From Sulfobacillus benefaciens (lineage in GTDB: Bacteria > Bacillota > Sulfobacillia > Sulfobacillales > Sulfobacillaceae), in assembly GCA_003023725.1 (NCBI GenBank), contig PXYT01000002.1, forward strand, positions 62,001 to 126,000: a stretch of 64,000 bases of DNA. Reading direction: 5' to 3'. This document shows positions 16,181-25,628 of this stretch, piece after piece (position 1 is the stretch's first letter; each line of letters opens with the position of its first letter). The notes beneath the pieces are model-generated. The model was not told where the DNA came from and did not search any database. It saw nothing but the letters and a program-made list of their open reading frames with translations. A program made the position numbers and the translations under genes.

Positions 16181-17338
16181 GTGTCCGCACACGAATTTCC
16201 CAACTGGCATCTGGAAAGTCTCACAGCGCACTCCGGGGTCGGCTACGATCCTGTTTATGGAGCTGTCAGCACACCCGTCTATCAAACCGTGACTTATCAA
16301 CATCCCGGCTCAGAATTAGGGCCTTACGATTACAGCCGAACGGAAAATCCAACGCGCCATGCCACCCAAGAAGCCATCAACCGTCTGGAAAAGGGGGCGG
16401 GAACCCTGCTATACAGCAGCGGCATGGCGGCTCTCACGGTTTTGGTCCAAACCCTGCAACAAGGCGATCACGTGTTGATTACGGAAGACGCGTATGGCGG
16501 CACTTACCGAATCATGGTCGATTTGTTTTCCAAATTCGGAGTCTCGTCAAGCATGGTAAACACGCGTGATCTCAATCAGGTCGAGGACCATCTAGGGCCG
16601 AGAACACGCCTGGTAATCGTGGAAACTCCCAGTAATCCTTTGTTGCGCATCAGTCCCTTGGCGGAACTGGCGGAACTGGTTCATGCCCACCACGCAGAAT
16701 TAGCGGTTGATAACACATTCATGACCGCCGTTCGTCAGCGCCCGTTGGAAATGGGAGCGGATTATTCCGTTTATAGCGCAACCAAATACCTGGCCGGCCA
16801 TAACGATGTGCTTGCCGGCGCCATTGTCTGTAAGGCACCGGAGCAATACCGCCGTTTAAATGACTTGACGAATGCCACCGGAAGTGTGCCGGGCCCATGG
16901 GATGCATGGCTTCTTCTTCGCGGACTGAAAACCCTGGCTATCCGAATGGATCGACAGGAAAATAATGCCCGTGCCCTGGCCCAGTTCCTTTCTACCCATG
17001 ACCGTGTCCGCTCGGTTTACTATCCCGAATTGGCCGAACCCAGCGTGAAGGCGGTTCATATGGAGCAGGCGTCGGGATATGGTGCCATGCTGTCATTTTT
17101 GCTAAAGGATCCTGACACTCATATTGCCCTGATGGATAGGCTAAAAGTGATCTTGCCCGCCGTCAGCCTAGGAGGGGTGGAATCGTTAATTACCCATCCC
17201 TACAATGAAACTCATAGGGAACTTCCGGAGCCGATGCGGCGCAAACTAGGAATCATTCCCGGACTTATGCGTTTGTCCGTGGGAATCGAACACATTGACG
17301 ATCTACTCAACGATTTGTCTGACGGGCTGCGTGACTAA
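16181..17338 (+). CDS. Cys/Met metabolism PLP-dependent enzyme (cystathionine synthase/lyase type)
   Basis: 385 aa, fold-type I PLP enzyme of the transsulfuration family. Motifs: YSRTENPTR (residues 51-59), SSGMAALTVL (79-88), VETPSNPLL (147-155) and SATKYLAGHND with the PLP lysine Lys202. GTG start at 16181 after GGAAAGGGCG. Cystathionine gamma-synthase, beta-lyase, gamma-lyase and O-acetylhomoserine sulfhydrylase cannot be told apart reliably by eye. A second family member follows 65 nt downstream, so the pair probably does successive transsulfuration steps. Confidence 0.87.
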   Translation: MSAHEFPNWHLESLTAHSGVGYDPVYGAVSTPVYQTVTYQHPGSELGPYDYSRTENPTRHATQEAINRLEKGAGTLLYSSGMAALTVLVQTLQQGDHVLITEDAYGGTYRIMVDLFSKFGVSSSMVNTRDLNQVEDHLGPRTRLVIVETPSNPLLRISPLAELAELVHAHHAELAVDNTFMTAVRQRPLEMGADYSVYSATKYLAGHNDVLAGAIVCKAPEQYRRLNDLTNATGSVPGPWDAWLLLRGLKTLAIRMDRQENNARALAQFLSTHDRVRSVYYPELAEPSVKAVHMEQASGYGAMLSFLLKDPDTHIALMDRLKVILPAVSLGGVESLITHPYNETHRELPEPMRRKLGIIPGLMRLSVGIEHIDDLLNDLSDGLRD

Positions 17339-17403
17339 GGGCCTCGGTGACCGACACAATGCCGACACAATATGGAGTAAATTCATTCAAGGAGTGACCC
17401 ACA

Positions 17404-18552
17404 ATTACCGAAAAACGCACACAATTTGTGCATACCGGTTATGAAATGGATGGGGAAACCCACGCCATAACACCGCCGATTTTCCGTGCAACCACATATC
17501 ATCAGGCTAATCCCTGGGATCCGCCCGCGTATGATTATGCACGTTCGGGAAACCCTACCCGCCATGCCTTTGAAGCCGCCATGGCGGAATTGGAACACGG
17601 AGCCATGGGGTTGGCCTTTGCGTCCGGTATGGCGGCCCTGACCGCAGCGTTCATGTTGTTATCGCAAGGTGACCACCTTATCGTCACCCGCGATTGCCAG
17701 GGAGGTACGCAGAGAGTCTTACGGGGCATTTTTAGCCGCTTTGGCATCCAGGTTAGCTATGTCGACACGGAAGACATGGAGGCTTTAGAGCGCGCCCTGA
17801 CCCCACACACGCGCGCCATCCTTATCGAAAACTTCAGTAACCCCTTTTTACATGTCACGGACATCCCGAAAGTGAGTCAGTGGGCCCATGCACACCATTT
17901 ATGGGTCATGGTGGACAACACCTTCATTACCCCCTATTTACAAAACCCCCTAACACAGGGGGCTGACCTCGTTATTCATTCCGCCACCAAAATGATTGGA
18001 GGCCATTCCGACATCACGGCCGGGATCGCCGTGGCCAAGGAAGCCGAGCTTGGCCAGCGTTTATATTTCATCCAAAATGCTTGCGGAGCCGTACTGTCAC
18101 CGGATGAGTCCTATATGAGCCTGCGTGGCCTCCATACTTTACCAATCCGTATGGACCGGGCCCAGCAAACAGCTGCAAATCTTGCCGAGGTACTACAACA
18201 GCATCCCCGCGTGGAACAGGTATACTATCCGGGGATTCCCACGCACCCCGGACACGATATTGCTCAAAGGACCATGCGAGGTTTTGGACAAATGCTAACC
18301 ATTCGTCTCAAAGAAGCATTATGGGTACCAGATGTGGCGCGCCATCTCCATTTCGCACGAGTTGGCGCAGGCTTTGGCGGAACCGAAACCATCATTTCGT
18401 TGCCTGAACTCCACTGCCACGCAGCTCTGACCATGGAGGAGCGGTTTGAGCGAAATATTACTCCGGACGTCATCCGCATTTCAGTGGGGTTGGAATCAGC
18501 AACCGATCTTATTGGCGACATCGTCCAAGCTCTCGATCAGGCCGGATTGTAG
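17404..18552 (+). CDS. Cys/Met metabolism PLP-dependent enzyme (second paralogue), ATT start
   Basis: 382 aa counting from ATT at 17404. The N-terminus ITEKRTQFVHTGYEMD matches the family opening (TxxVHxG). TGA at 17395-17397 closes the frame upstream, AAGGAG (17389-17394) lies 9 nt before the ATT, and there is no ATG, GTG or TTG until GTG 17428, which lacks an SD and would cut the VHTG motif. Catalytic features: YARSGNPTRH, ASGMAALTA, ENFSNPF and SATKMIGGHSD with PLP lysine Lys196. Likely a cystathionine lyase or sulfhydrylase, partner of the enzyme just upstream. Its stop codon lies inside the terminator stem. Confidence 0.85.
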   Translation: MTEKRTQFVHTGYEMDGETHAITPPIFRATTYHQANPWDPPAYDYARSGNPTRHAFEAAMAELEHGAMGLAFASGMAALTAAFMLLSQGDHLIVTRDCQGGTQRVLRGIFSRFGIQVSYVDTEDMEALERALTPHTRAILIENFSNPFLHVTDIPKVSQWAHAHHLWVMVDNTFITPYLQNPLTQGADLVIHSATKMIGGHSDITAGIAVAKEAELGQRLYFIQNACGAVLSPDESYMSLRGLHTLPIRMDRAQQTAANLAEVLQQHPRVEQVYYPGIPTHPGHDIAQRTMRGFGQMLTIRLKEALWVPDVARHLHFARVGAGFGGTETIISLPELHCHAALTMEERFERNITPDVIRISVGLESATDLIGDIVQALDQAGL

Positions 18553-18590
18553 AACGGAAAATTTCCGCTGTACAATCCGGGGTTTTATTT
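18542..18590 (+). terminator. Rho-independent terminator after the PLP enzyme pair
   Basis: CCGGATTGTA (18542-18551) pairs with TACAATCCGG (18571-18580), with an inner CGGAAA/TTTCCG helix, followed by GGTTTTATTT. The stop codon TAG of the upstream gene is within the stem. The converging acyl-CoA synthetase gene ends at 18585. Confidence 0.8.
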
Positions 18591-20135
18591 CGAGGCACCT
18601 TCCGGGTCTTGTCCGTCAGACCCGGATCTTTGGATCCACTGGTCTCTGGCTAATCGCCGTACCACCTTCCCGGACGCGCCGAGAGGAAGTGAATCGACAA
18701 CTTCTATGATGTAAGGCCGTTTGTAATCGGCCAGTGACGACTTGGCCAGCGCGTGGAGGCTTTGCACATCCACCTGCCGTCCCGCCCGCGGCACCACCAA
18801 AGCTACAACTCGCTCACCCCGTCTAGGATCAGCGACACCGAATACCGTAGCCTGACCAACATCCGGGCTACGTAAGAGGACAGATTCCACTTCCACCGGA
18901 TAGACGTTCTCCCCGGCCATGATGATCATGTCCTGTTTACGATCCACCAAGTACAACAAACCGTCAGCCGTAACATAGCCCATATCGCCGACACTGAGAT
19001 ATCCGTCTTCCGTGAACCCTTCTTGGGAGGCGGTAGGATTATTGAAATACTCCGTCATCAAGGTGGGGCCTTTGACAAACACTTCGCCAATCTCTCCCGT
19101 GGGAACATCCTGACGCTCTTCATTCAAAATCCTGACATTTTGCCCCACGATAGGGTATCCGACTGACCCCAGGGGTCCGCCAGGACGATGACGAATCACC
19201 GTGCACGCCCCATACTCCGTAGCCCCATAAATATCATAGAGCCGGGCTTGGGGAAATCCGTTAAGAATACGGTCACGCAAAGTACTGTCCAAGGGTGCCG
19301 ATGCCGTGAGAATCACCTTCAAGGTTTTGGCATCCATCTTTCCCGCCTCTACCGCGTCCGCCAAAAAACTCAACAGAGCGGGAACGAACATGCTGTAGGT
19401 TACCCGATGTTGATTCATTTCATCGACGATGTGCTGAGGATGAATGCTGCGATGCGGATATATAACACAAGTCGCACCGATTATGACCGACAATGTCACG
19501 ACCCACAGTGAATTTACATGGAACATAGGCAGTAAGGCCAGCCCGGTATCATCGGAGGAAATACCCAGTTCCGCTACCAAAGTCAGAGCAATCATTAAAT
19601 TGCTGACATGACTCCTAACGGCCCCCTTAGGCTTTCCGGTAGTTCCGGATGTATAAACAATCACCCAGGGATCCTCTTCGGTTACTGTCAGCGCAAGTGG
19701 AGAATCGTCCACCGGGGCTACGATGTCATCCCAATTGTGAGCGCCACTTTCGTTGAGATGCGTGTAAAAAACGGGGAGAAGATTTTCGACCGATGCCAAG
19801 GCCGGCCGCAAATCCTTTTCGGCCACGATCATGCTGATTTGACTGTCCATCAGTGCATAACGGATCTCTTCCTCCGACCAACGCAAATTGATTGGGACAC
19901 CAATCAAACCTGCTTTAGCCAACCCAAAATAGGCTTCTGCCATGTCGAGTCCATTAGGTAATAAAAGTCCTACTCGTTGACCTTTTTTTAGTCCCTGAGC
20001 CAGCAAAGCGCGCGCAATCCGGTTTGTACGTTTGTCAAGTTCCTGAAAGGTCCATGACTGATCGCCAAAGATTAAGGCCTGTTTGTCCCGGTACCGTAAT
20101 GCCGCACCATGCAGTGCGTCTCCAACAGTTAACAC
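18585..20135 (-). CDS. AMP-dependent acyl-CoA synthetase/ligase
   Basis: 516 aa ANL-superfamily enzyme that activates a carboxylic acid as acyl-AMP and then acyl-CoA. The P-loop YTSGTTGKPKGA lies near residue 170, YGATEYG is motif A5-like, and the C-terminal GASGKVVRR carries the catalytic lysine. Medium/long-chain fatty acid ligase is the closest general class; chain preference is unknown. I chose the GTG at 20135, 8 nt after GGGAG; the ATG at 20198 would overlap the upstream flippase gene by 37 nt. Probably co-transcribed with that gene (26-nt gap). Confidence 0.85.
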   Translation of the reverse strand: MLTVGDALHGAALRYRDKQALIFGDQSWTFQELDKRTNRIARALLAQGLKKGQRVGLLLPNGLDMAEAYFGLAKAGLIGVPINLRWSEEEIRYALMDSQISMIVAEKDLRPALASVENLLPVFYTHLNESGAHNWDDIVAPVDDSPLALTVTEEDPWVIVYTSGTTGKPKGAVRSHVSNLMIALTLVAELGISSDDTGLALLPMFHVNSLWVVTLSVIIGATCVIYPHRSIHPQHIVDEMNQHRVTYSMFVPALLSFLADAVEAGKMDAKTLKVILTASAPLDSTLRDRILNGFPQARLYDIYGATEYGACTVIRHRPGGPLGSVGYPIVGQNVRILNEERQDVPTGEIGEVFVKGPTLMTEYFNNPTASQEGFTEDGYLSVGDMGYVTADGLLYLVDRKQDMIIMAGENVYPVEVESVLLRSPDVGQATVFGVADPRRGERVVALVVPRAGRQVDVQSLHALAKSSLADYKRPYIIEVVDSLPLGASGKVVRRLARDQWIQRSGSDGQDPEGASK

Positions 20136-20161
20136 AATGTCATCTCCCGCCCATGGAATAC

Positions 20162-21367
20162 TTATGTTTGCGTGCGCACTTTGCGTTGCGCAATCCACAG
20201 CTGCCTAGCAGCCAGAGTCGCTACTGTTATACACATAATACCGAACATGATGTGCGTCGTCGATATCGCAAATTGCCCCAGCGAATGATCATGAACAAGG
20301 GCCCACACCCAGTACAGTAAACCCGCTCCAGTCGTGACAACAACTTCCCATCGTCCTCGGGCCACCGAATATAACATGGCAATATTGAGCGAACCCAAAC
20401 ATATCATTCCCCAGCCATACAGGCCGAGCCAGGGGACAATACCGAGAAAGCCTTTCCCCAAAATCGTCAGAACCAACACCTTGGCGTGGGCCAGGAACAA
20501 CCACTCACCAATGGCCGCCAGAACACTATAGACAGCCAAGGTCATTCCCGCAAAGCGATAGCGATATTGCGGATCCGACAAGATAGCTGTCAACATCACA
20601 GTTCCCAAACTGCCAGAAACGAACTGCAAACTGTGTCCAATCGTAGCCAGACCGGTGTATTCTCCCGCAACAAAAGGCGACAAAGCATATTTAGCCGCAA
20701 GACCGTCAACCAAGGCAAATAAAACATTGACAATTCCGACCATAGCTGTGCCCACGACCACTCCGGAAGACGTTTCTTCTCCCTTCAACGCTACCCGTGT
20801 CACCATGACGCGGCTGATGGACCATGTCACCCACGCCGCTATCGCCTCCAAAATTCCTACGGCCAGAAGACGGTAATTGCTCCAAAGAGCTCCCGCAGCC
20901 GCCACGACACGAAACCCGGTGTTCAAAACTCCCAGCAGACCAACCCAGAGGTACCAGCGGCTGCGTTGCAGCATACCGACATTGGCAGACAAGGCCAGAC
21001 TGGGCACCACTTCTGCGGTATAGATGACCATCAGAGCGTCGTCAACATGGAAAAGCCTTGAGAGGCTTTTCCCCAACAACCACACACTCAGCCACAATCC
21101 TATGCCACCAGCCCACAACACCACAGATTGCGCATAAGCATTTTGTCTCCTGTATTTTCCGACACGTGTGTAGATGAGTGTGACCACGGATGCCGGTATC
21201 ACCAGGAAACTGGTCACGTTTAAAAATGTCGCAAGGTCGCCATACTGCCGGGGGCCCAAAACATGCGCCAACACCACGTGATACAAATAATTAAAAACTC
21301 CGGCCAACAGCGTAGCCAATCCAAAGATCAGATTATCTTCCCAAAATGCCTTGAATTTGGCCATCAT
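20162..21367 (-). CDS. Polysaccharide-biosynthesis/flippase-like membrane protein (MOP superfamily)
   Basis: About 401 aa with roughly 12 hydrophobic segments, beginning FGLATLLAGVFNYLYHVVLAHVLGPRQYGDLATF, which matches the N-terminal pattern of Wzx/RfbX-type flippases. It probably moves a lipid-linked saccharide; the substrate is unknown. Start uncertain: a TTG at 21397 has little SD support, while the ATG pair at 21367/21364 follows GGGAGGG closely. It lies downstream of a - strand hairpin with T-tract that may attenuate it. Confidence 0.75.
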   Translation of the reverse strand: MMAKFKAFWEDNLIFGLATLLAGVFNYLYHVVLAHVLGPRQYGDLATFLNVTSFLVIPASVVTLIYTRVGKYRRQNAYAQSVVLWAGGIGLWLSVWLLGKSLSRLFHVDDALMVIYTAEVVPSLALSANVGMLQRSRWYLWVGLLGVLNTGFRVVAAAGALWSNYRLLAVGILEAIAAWVTWSISRVMVTRVALKGEETSSGVVVGTAMVGIVNVLFALVDGLAAKYALSPFVAGEYTGLATIGHSLQFVSGSLGTVMLTAILSDPQYRYRFAGMTLAVYSVLAAIGEWLFLAHAKVLVLTILGKGFLGIVPWLGLYGWGMICLGSLNIAMLYSVARGRWEVVVTTGAGLLYWVWALVHDHSLGQFAISTTHIMFGIMCITVATLAARQLWIAQRKVRTQT

Positions 21368-21433
21368 ACCCTCCCAGATCGGCTCTGCTGAAAGCAAGGA
21401 ATTATATCTTCTACCATTCTGACTTGTTTGGGG

Positions 21434-21529
21434 AAAAAATATAGCCCAGGTTACGGGAAAACCTGGGCTTTCACGGAAAATATGACGTAGTTCATTATCA
21501 TGCCAGTTCCCGAAAGAACTGCTATTATA
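21434..21529 (-). promoter_or_regulatory. -10 element plus terminator hairpin: attenuator or small RNA
   Basis: On the - strand a consensus TATAAT (21529-21524), with a weak -35, is followed after about 75 nt by a perfect 10-bp hairpin (21443-21452/21460-21469) and then ATATTTTTT. It ends about 65 nt before the flippase start. Either a short RNA of about 80 nt or a leader whose terminator limits the flippase operon. Confidence 0.45.
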
Positions 21530-21577
21530 CTAACCTTATTTCGACATCTCTAGCAAAAATCCTACTAACAGTAACGA

Positions 21578-21606
21578 ATTTCTTAGTCGTTTGACGACTA
21601 AGAAAT
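21578..21606. repeat. Perfect 13-bp inverted repeat with 3-nt spacer
   Basis: ATTTCTTAGTCGT (21578-21590) and ACGACTAAGAAAT (21594-21606) are exact complements around TTG. No T-tract on either side, so an operator for a dimeric regulator or a stable RNA hairpin is more likely than a terminator. It lies in the 470-nt gap between divergent units. Confidence 0.6.
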
Positions 21607-21841
21607 CTCTGCCGCGTCCAATTATGGTCCATCGTTCCAGCCACCTTGCCGGTCGATGATAACGTTTTTCACCTTCTCTCGAGGTCGCGCCATCCTAACC
21701 GAACGGACTGTACAGGACGATTGAACATTGAAAAAATATCTTGACAAATCTCTCATAAACCTCTCATTCATAAGATCCATACTGACTACACAATAAAATA
21801 CAGACCGCAGAGATCATGTATCGTGTGGAGGAGGGATGGTC

Positions 21842-22597
21842 ATGGTTCCTGAAAAGCCTCTCGATGAAACATCGTCGCAACGAACCCACCGGCAACATTT
21901 CAAACGCAGTGCTGCCAAGTGGGCTCTTGCCGCAGGAGTTTCCGGGCTCATCGGCCTGAGCGCATTTTATGCATCCAATTGGCGGGCTCTCGAACACCTC
22001 CCCCAGCTCGCGAGGGCGCACACCGCCCATGAACGTGTTAAGTGGACCCGTCTGACTCAGGTTTCCCCCTGGTTCCCTAAAGCTCTAATTGCCACCGAAG
22101 ACCGTAGTTTCTACACCAACTGGGGGATTTCTTTTCAAGGGATAGCCAGAGCTGCCTTGGTAGACTTACAAACCGGCCAGTTTACTCAGGGCGGTAGCAC
22201 GATTACCCAGGAACTCGTTCGAGACTTGATGCTCTCTTCGGCGAAAACGATTCCCCGTAAAGTGTCAGGCATTTTGCTATCCTTGATGACCACTGCTCTC
22301 TACTCAAAGCAGCAAATCCTCACGATGTTTATCAACGAAGTCTATCTGGGTGACAATGCTTATGGTGTAGGGCAAGCGGCACAATCCTATTTTGGCATTA
22401 CAGCCAAGCATCTCAACTTGCCGGAATCCGCTCTCCTGGCGGGATTGCCGCAACTCCCGTCAGTCTACGACCCTCTGGTCAACTACAAACTGGCAAAGTT
22501 GCGGCAGTTGCAGGTGCTAAATGGCATGGTCCGAGATCACATGATAACCCACCAGCAGGCAATGCGCGCTTACCGGGCCCCTTTACCGCTAAAATGA
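21842..22597 (+). CDS. Peptidoglycan glycosyltransferase (GT51), transpeptidase-less
   Basis: 251 aa. A short cytoplasmic N-terminus, one membrane segment (about residues 28-48) and a GT51 domain: ATEDRSFYTNWG with catalytic Glu (near 90), GGSTITQELVRDL, YSKQQILTMFINEVYLGD and SALLAGLPQLPSVYDPL. It polymerises lipid II. The sequence stops at AYRAPLPLK, the point where the class A PBP at 44472-47084 continues into its linker and transpeptidase domain, so it looks like a class A PBP cut to its glycosyltransferase half. The ATG at 21842 is 7 nt after AGGAGG; the ATG at 21836 is too close. Confidence 0.85.
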   Translation: MVPEKPLDETSSQRTHRQHFKRSAAKWALAAGVSGLIGLSAFYASNWRALEHLPQLARAHTAHERVKWTRLTQVSPWFPKALIATEDRSFYTNWGISFQGIARAALVDLQTGQFTQGGSTITQELVRDLMLSSAKTIPRKVSGILLSLMTTALYSKQQILTMFINEVYLGDNAYGVGQAAQSYFGITAKHLNLPESALLAGLPQLPSVYDPLVNYKLAKLRQLQVLNGMVRDHMITHQQAMRAYRAPLPLK

Positions 22598-22638
22598 GAA
22601 ACCCATCAACTTTGCGTTCTCACCCAAAACCTTGCGAC

Positions 22639-22680
22639 AAAAAAAAAAACACCCTCGGTATGCACAGCGTGCCGGGGGTG
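22639..22680 (-). terminator. Rho-independent terminator of codY
   Basis: A 9-bp GC-rich stem (22650-22658/22672-22680, one G-U) followed on the - strand by eleven T (22649-22639). It lies 17 nt beyond the codY stop. Confidence 0.93.
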
Positions 22681-22696
22681 TGATGTGCATCCGCCA

Positions 22697-23479
22697 TTAT
22701 CGGCGAAGCTTTTTCAACTCGCCAAGAAGACGGTCATTCAGAACACGAATATGCGTGCCCTTCATTCCCAGCGACCGGGATTCAATCACACCGGCCGACT
22801 CAAATTTGCGCAGAGCGTTAACAATAACCGATCGGGTAATTCCAACCCGGTCCGCAATTTTTGAGGCAACCAGCAATCCCTCGTCGCCGCCCAGCTCATC
22901 AAAAATGTGTTGGACAGCTTCCAGCTCGGAATAAGACAGGGTGTCGATGGCCACCTTCACTGCTGCCTTCTTGCGGGCCTCAATTTCCAATTCATCCGAT
23001 TTAGAACGCAAAATTTCCATGGCAACAACCGTAGCACCGTACTCCGCCAGCACCAGGTCCTCGTCATTAAATTCCCTTCCAAATCGCGAAATAACCAAAG
23101 TCCCCAATCGATCTCCACCGCCGTTAACCGGCACTACCGTGGTGATTTTGTTTTCGTACAAACACGGCTTGTCACGGAAAAACACACATTTGCGCGACTC
23201 CTGCGAAACGTTAGGATAGGTCTCATCCACCTTTAATAGCCCACTGTTGTAAGTTGCGGGAAAGGTTTCTTCTTTGAGAACCTCTCCAATCATAATGTCA
23301 CACTCAAATCCATCCAGCAGGCTATACCCTAACACTTTTCCGCGTCGGCTGACCACATAGACGTTGGCTTGAATAAGCTCACTCAGAATCTTAGCCATTT
23401 CTTCGAAGTTTACCGGATGGCCTGCCGTTCGTTGCAAAAGCCGATTGATCCGTCGTGTCTTTTCCAGCAATTCTTCCAC
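22697..23479 (-). CDS. codY: Global transcriptional regulator CodY
   Basis: About 260 aa, full family length. The N-terminal GAF domain ([29 protein letters not shown]) binds branched-chain amino acids; the C-terminal winged helix ([44 protein letters not shown]) is highly conserved. With GTP it represses nutrient-stress genes. GTG 23479 is 8 nt after GGGAGG and gives [16 protein letters not shown], close to the Bacillus start; GTG 23488 is part of the SD. Downstream of hslU with its own extended -10 promoter and a strong terminator. Confidence 0.95.
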   Translation of the reverse strand: MEELLEKTRRINRLLQRTAGHPVNFEEMAKILSELIQANVYVVSRRGKVLGYSLLDGFECDIMIGEVLKEETFPATYNSGLLKVDETYPNVSQESRKCVFFRDKPCLYENKITTVVPVNGGGDRLGTLVISRFGREFNDEDLVLAEYGATVVAMEILRSKSDELEIEARKKAAVKVAIDTLSYSELEAVQHIFDELGGDEGLLVASKIADRVGITRSVIVNALRKFESAGVIESRSLGMKGTHIRVLNDRLLGELKKLRR

Positions 23480-23534
23480 GACATGCACCTCCCTAATACG
23501 ACAAACATCCCTGTCGTCACAATTTTCACGATTA

Positions 23535-23540
23535 AGTATA
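23535..23540 (-). promoter_or_regulatory. codY promoter (extended -10)
   Basis: TATACT on the - strand preceded by TGG (TGn form); weak -35. AATTTTCA at 23521-23528, a half of the CodY-box consensus, lies at the expected transcription start, hinting at autoregulation. Confidence 0.45.
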
Positions 23541-23579
23541 CCACAGATAATGTTCTAATGTGGTAACGAAAAAAAAGAT

Positions 23580-24989
23580 TCAGAGTATATACCGATTGAT
23601 GTCAATATTCTCCGCGATCTTTTCCAGTCGTTGCCGAACGTACGCTGCGGTGATAGGAATAGTTTGCCCCACCAGATCAGGGGCCGAAAAGTTTAATTCT
23701 TCGAGAACCTTTTCTAAAATCGTCGCCAGACGCCGAGCTCCGATATTTTCGCTATCCCGATTGACTTGAAATGCGAAACGTGCCATTTCCCATAACGCTC
23801 CGTCATCAAACTCAACCGTCACCCCTTCTGCGCCCAGTAACGCCTTATACTGTTTGATCAACGAATGACGCGGTTCAGTCAAAATCTTGTAAAAATCCTC
23901 TTCATTAAGTGCATTAAACTCGACCCGTAGTGGAAAGCGCCCCTGCAACTCCGGGATCAGATCACTCGGCTTGGAGACATGAAATGCTCCTGCCGCGATA
24001 AACAGAATATGATCTGTCTTGACGGGACCGTATTTCGTATTGACCGTCGATCCTTCTACAATGGGCAAGATGTCGCGCTGAACGCCTTCACGGGACACAT
24101 CCGGCCCCCGACCTTCATTGCTACTCGATGCAATTTTGTCAAACTCATCGATGAAGATGATCCCTTGCTGTTCTGCGCGCCATAAGGCATCCGCATGAGC
24201 TGCATCCGTATCAATCAATTTCTGCGCTTCTTCCTGGGTTAGGACCTTGCGTGCCTCGGCCACGGTCATCTTCCGCCGCTTAGTCCGCTTCGGCAACAAG
24301 CCTGAAAACATCTCGCCTAGATTCATTTGATTTTCTTCACTCCCAGGCAGATTCCCCATAAATGGCAAGGGAGGCCCCTGGTCCTCCACCTCCACCTCCA
24401 CAACCTCGTTCTCCATGGCTTTCATGCGCAGCTTCTCGCGCACCTTTCTTCGTTCTTCCTCAATGCGGTGCCGTTCCTCGATACTGATGCTTGAATTCGG
24501 TTTATTTTGCCGCGTCCCGCCACCAAACAGCGCTTCAAACGGGTTTACGGTCGTAGAGGCTTCTTCCGGAAAAGGCACGAGGGCGTCCACCAATCGATCC
24601 TCGGCAATGCGTTCTGCCCGATCCTGAACAGCGTGACTCCGCTCTTCCTTGACCATCCGCACGCTGGTTTCAACAAGATCGCGCACCATGGCGTCCACAT
24701 CGCGGCCTACGTACCCCACCTCGGTGAACTTGGTTGCTTCAACCTTAATAAAAGGCACACGCAAAAGCCGCGCCAAACGGCGTGCCACCTCTGTCTTGCC
24801 TACCCCAGTGGGCCCAATCATCAAAATGTTTTTAGGCGTAATATCCTCCTGTAACTCAGGATCCAATTGGCTCCGTCGCCATCTGTGTCTCAGAGCAACA
24901 GCCACCGCACGCTTGGCATCGTCCTGGCCCACAATATACCGGTCAAGTTCTTGCACAATTTTTTTCGGCGTCATCAATGCGTCGTCCAT
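23580..24989 (-). CDS. hslU: ATP-dependent protease ATPase subunit HslU (ClpY)
   Basis: 469 aa AAA+ unfoldase of the HslUV protease. Walker [10 protein letters not shown] is near residues 54-62, the pore motif GYVGRDVD near 90, Walker [11 protein letters not shown] near 255, and the C-terminus ends IDINRYIL, the tail that docks into HslV. The intermediate domain between is long and charged. ATG 24989 follows AGGAGGAGG. Directly downstream of hslV with a 25-nt gap, in the conserved Bacillota order topA-trmFO-xerC-hslV-hslU-codY. Confidence 0.96.
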   Translation of the reverse strand: MDDALMTPKKIVQELDRYIVGQDDAKRAVAVALRHRWRRSQLDPELQEDITPKNILMIGPTGVGKTEVARRLARLLRVPFIKVEATKFTEVGYVGRDVDAMVRDLVETSVRMVKEERSHAVQDRAERIAEDRLVDALVPFPEEASTTVNPFEALFGGGTRQNKPNSSISIEERHRIEEERRKVREKLRMKAMENEVVEVEVEDQGPPLPFMGNLPGSEENQMNLGEMFSGLLPKRTKRRKMTVAEARKVLTQEEAQKLIDTDAAHADALWRAEQQGIIFIDEFDKIASSSNEGRGPDVSREGVQRDILPIVEGSTVNTKYGPVKTDHILFIAAGAFHVSKPSDLIPELQGRFPLRVEFNALNEEDFYKILTEPRHSLIKQYKALLGAEGVTVEFDDGALWEMARFAFQVNRDSENIGARRLATILEKVLEELNFSAPDLVGQTIPITAAYVRQRLEKIAENIDINRYIL

Positions 24990-25014
24990 GAAAAAGCCTC
25001 CTCCTGACCCAGTG

Positions 25015-25572
25015 TTAGCCTAGTGTTTCAATAGTTAAGTGATGATTTGTGTAGATACAGATGTCTGCGGCAATATCCAGCGACCGCTTGACTACCTCCT
25101 GTATGGGCATACTTTGGTCCTCCAGCGAGGAGAAAGCCCGCGCTGCGGCCAGAGCATAGCTGCCCCCGGAACCAATGGCCGCAATATAGTCGTCAGGTTC
25201 GATGACTTCACCGGTTCCCGAAACAATAAATAAATGTTCAGTATCCGCTACCAGCAATAAGGCTTCCAGTTTTCCCAGCATCCGGTCTGTACGCCATTGA
25301 CGCGACAGGGCCACTGCCGCACGTTGTAAATTGCCGTGATGTTCTTCCAGTTTTCCCTCAAACAATTCAAATAGTGTCAAAGCATCAGCCACTGAACCAG
25401 CAAACCCCGCCAGGACTTGGCTATGATACAATCGCCTAACCTTTATCGCGGTGTGCTTCATAACCGTGTTCTGTCCGAATGTCACCTGCCCGTCACCGCC
25501 AATCACGGCTTGACCATTGCGGACGATACCCAGAACTGTCGTGCCGTGAAATTCTATTCGTTCCAAAACCAT
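25015..25572 (-). CDS. hslV: ATP-dependent protease peptidase subunit HslV (ClpQ)
   Basis: 185 aa proteasome-type peptidase. The nucleophile Thr-Thr pair (HGTTVLGI) is at residues 11-12, behind a 10-residue N-terminal stretch longer than the one-residue leader of the Escherichia enzyme; TTG at codon 3 is an alternative start 8 nt after [31 protein letters not shown] and [13 protein letters not shown] are conserved family segments. It forms the double-ring peptidase chamber with HslU. Confidence 0.95.
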   Translation of the reverse strand: MVLERIEFHGTTVLGIVRNGQAVIGGDGQVTFGQNTVMKHTAIKVRRLYHSQVLAGFAGSVADALTLFELFEGKLEEHHGNLQRAAVALSRQWRTDRMLGKLEALLLVADTEHLFIVSGTGEVIEPDDYIAAIGSGGSYALAAARAFSSLEDQSMPIQEVVKRSLDIAADICIYTNHHLTIETLG

Positions 25573-25628
25573 CGCTCCTTTAGTCTAGCTACCCCCATCA
25601 TATCGAATTTTCCATGATTTGTTGCCGA

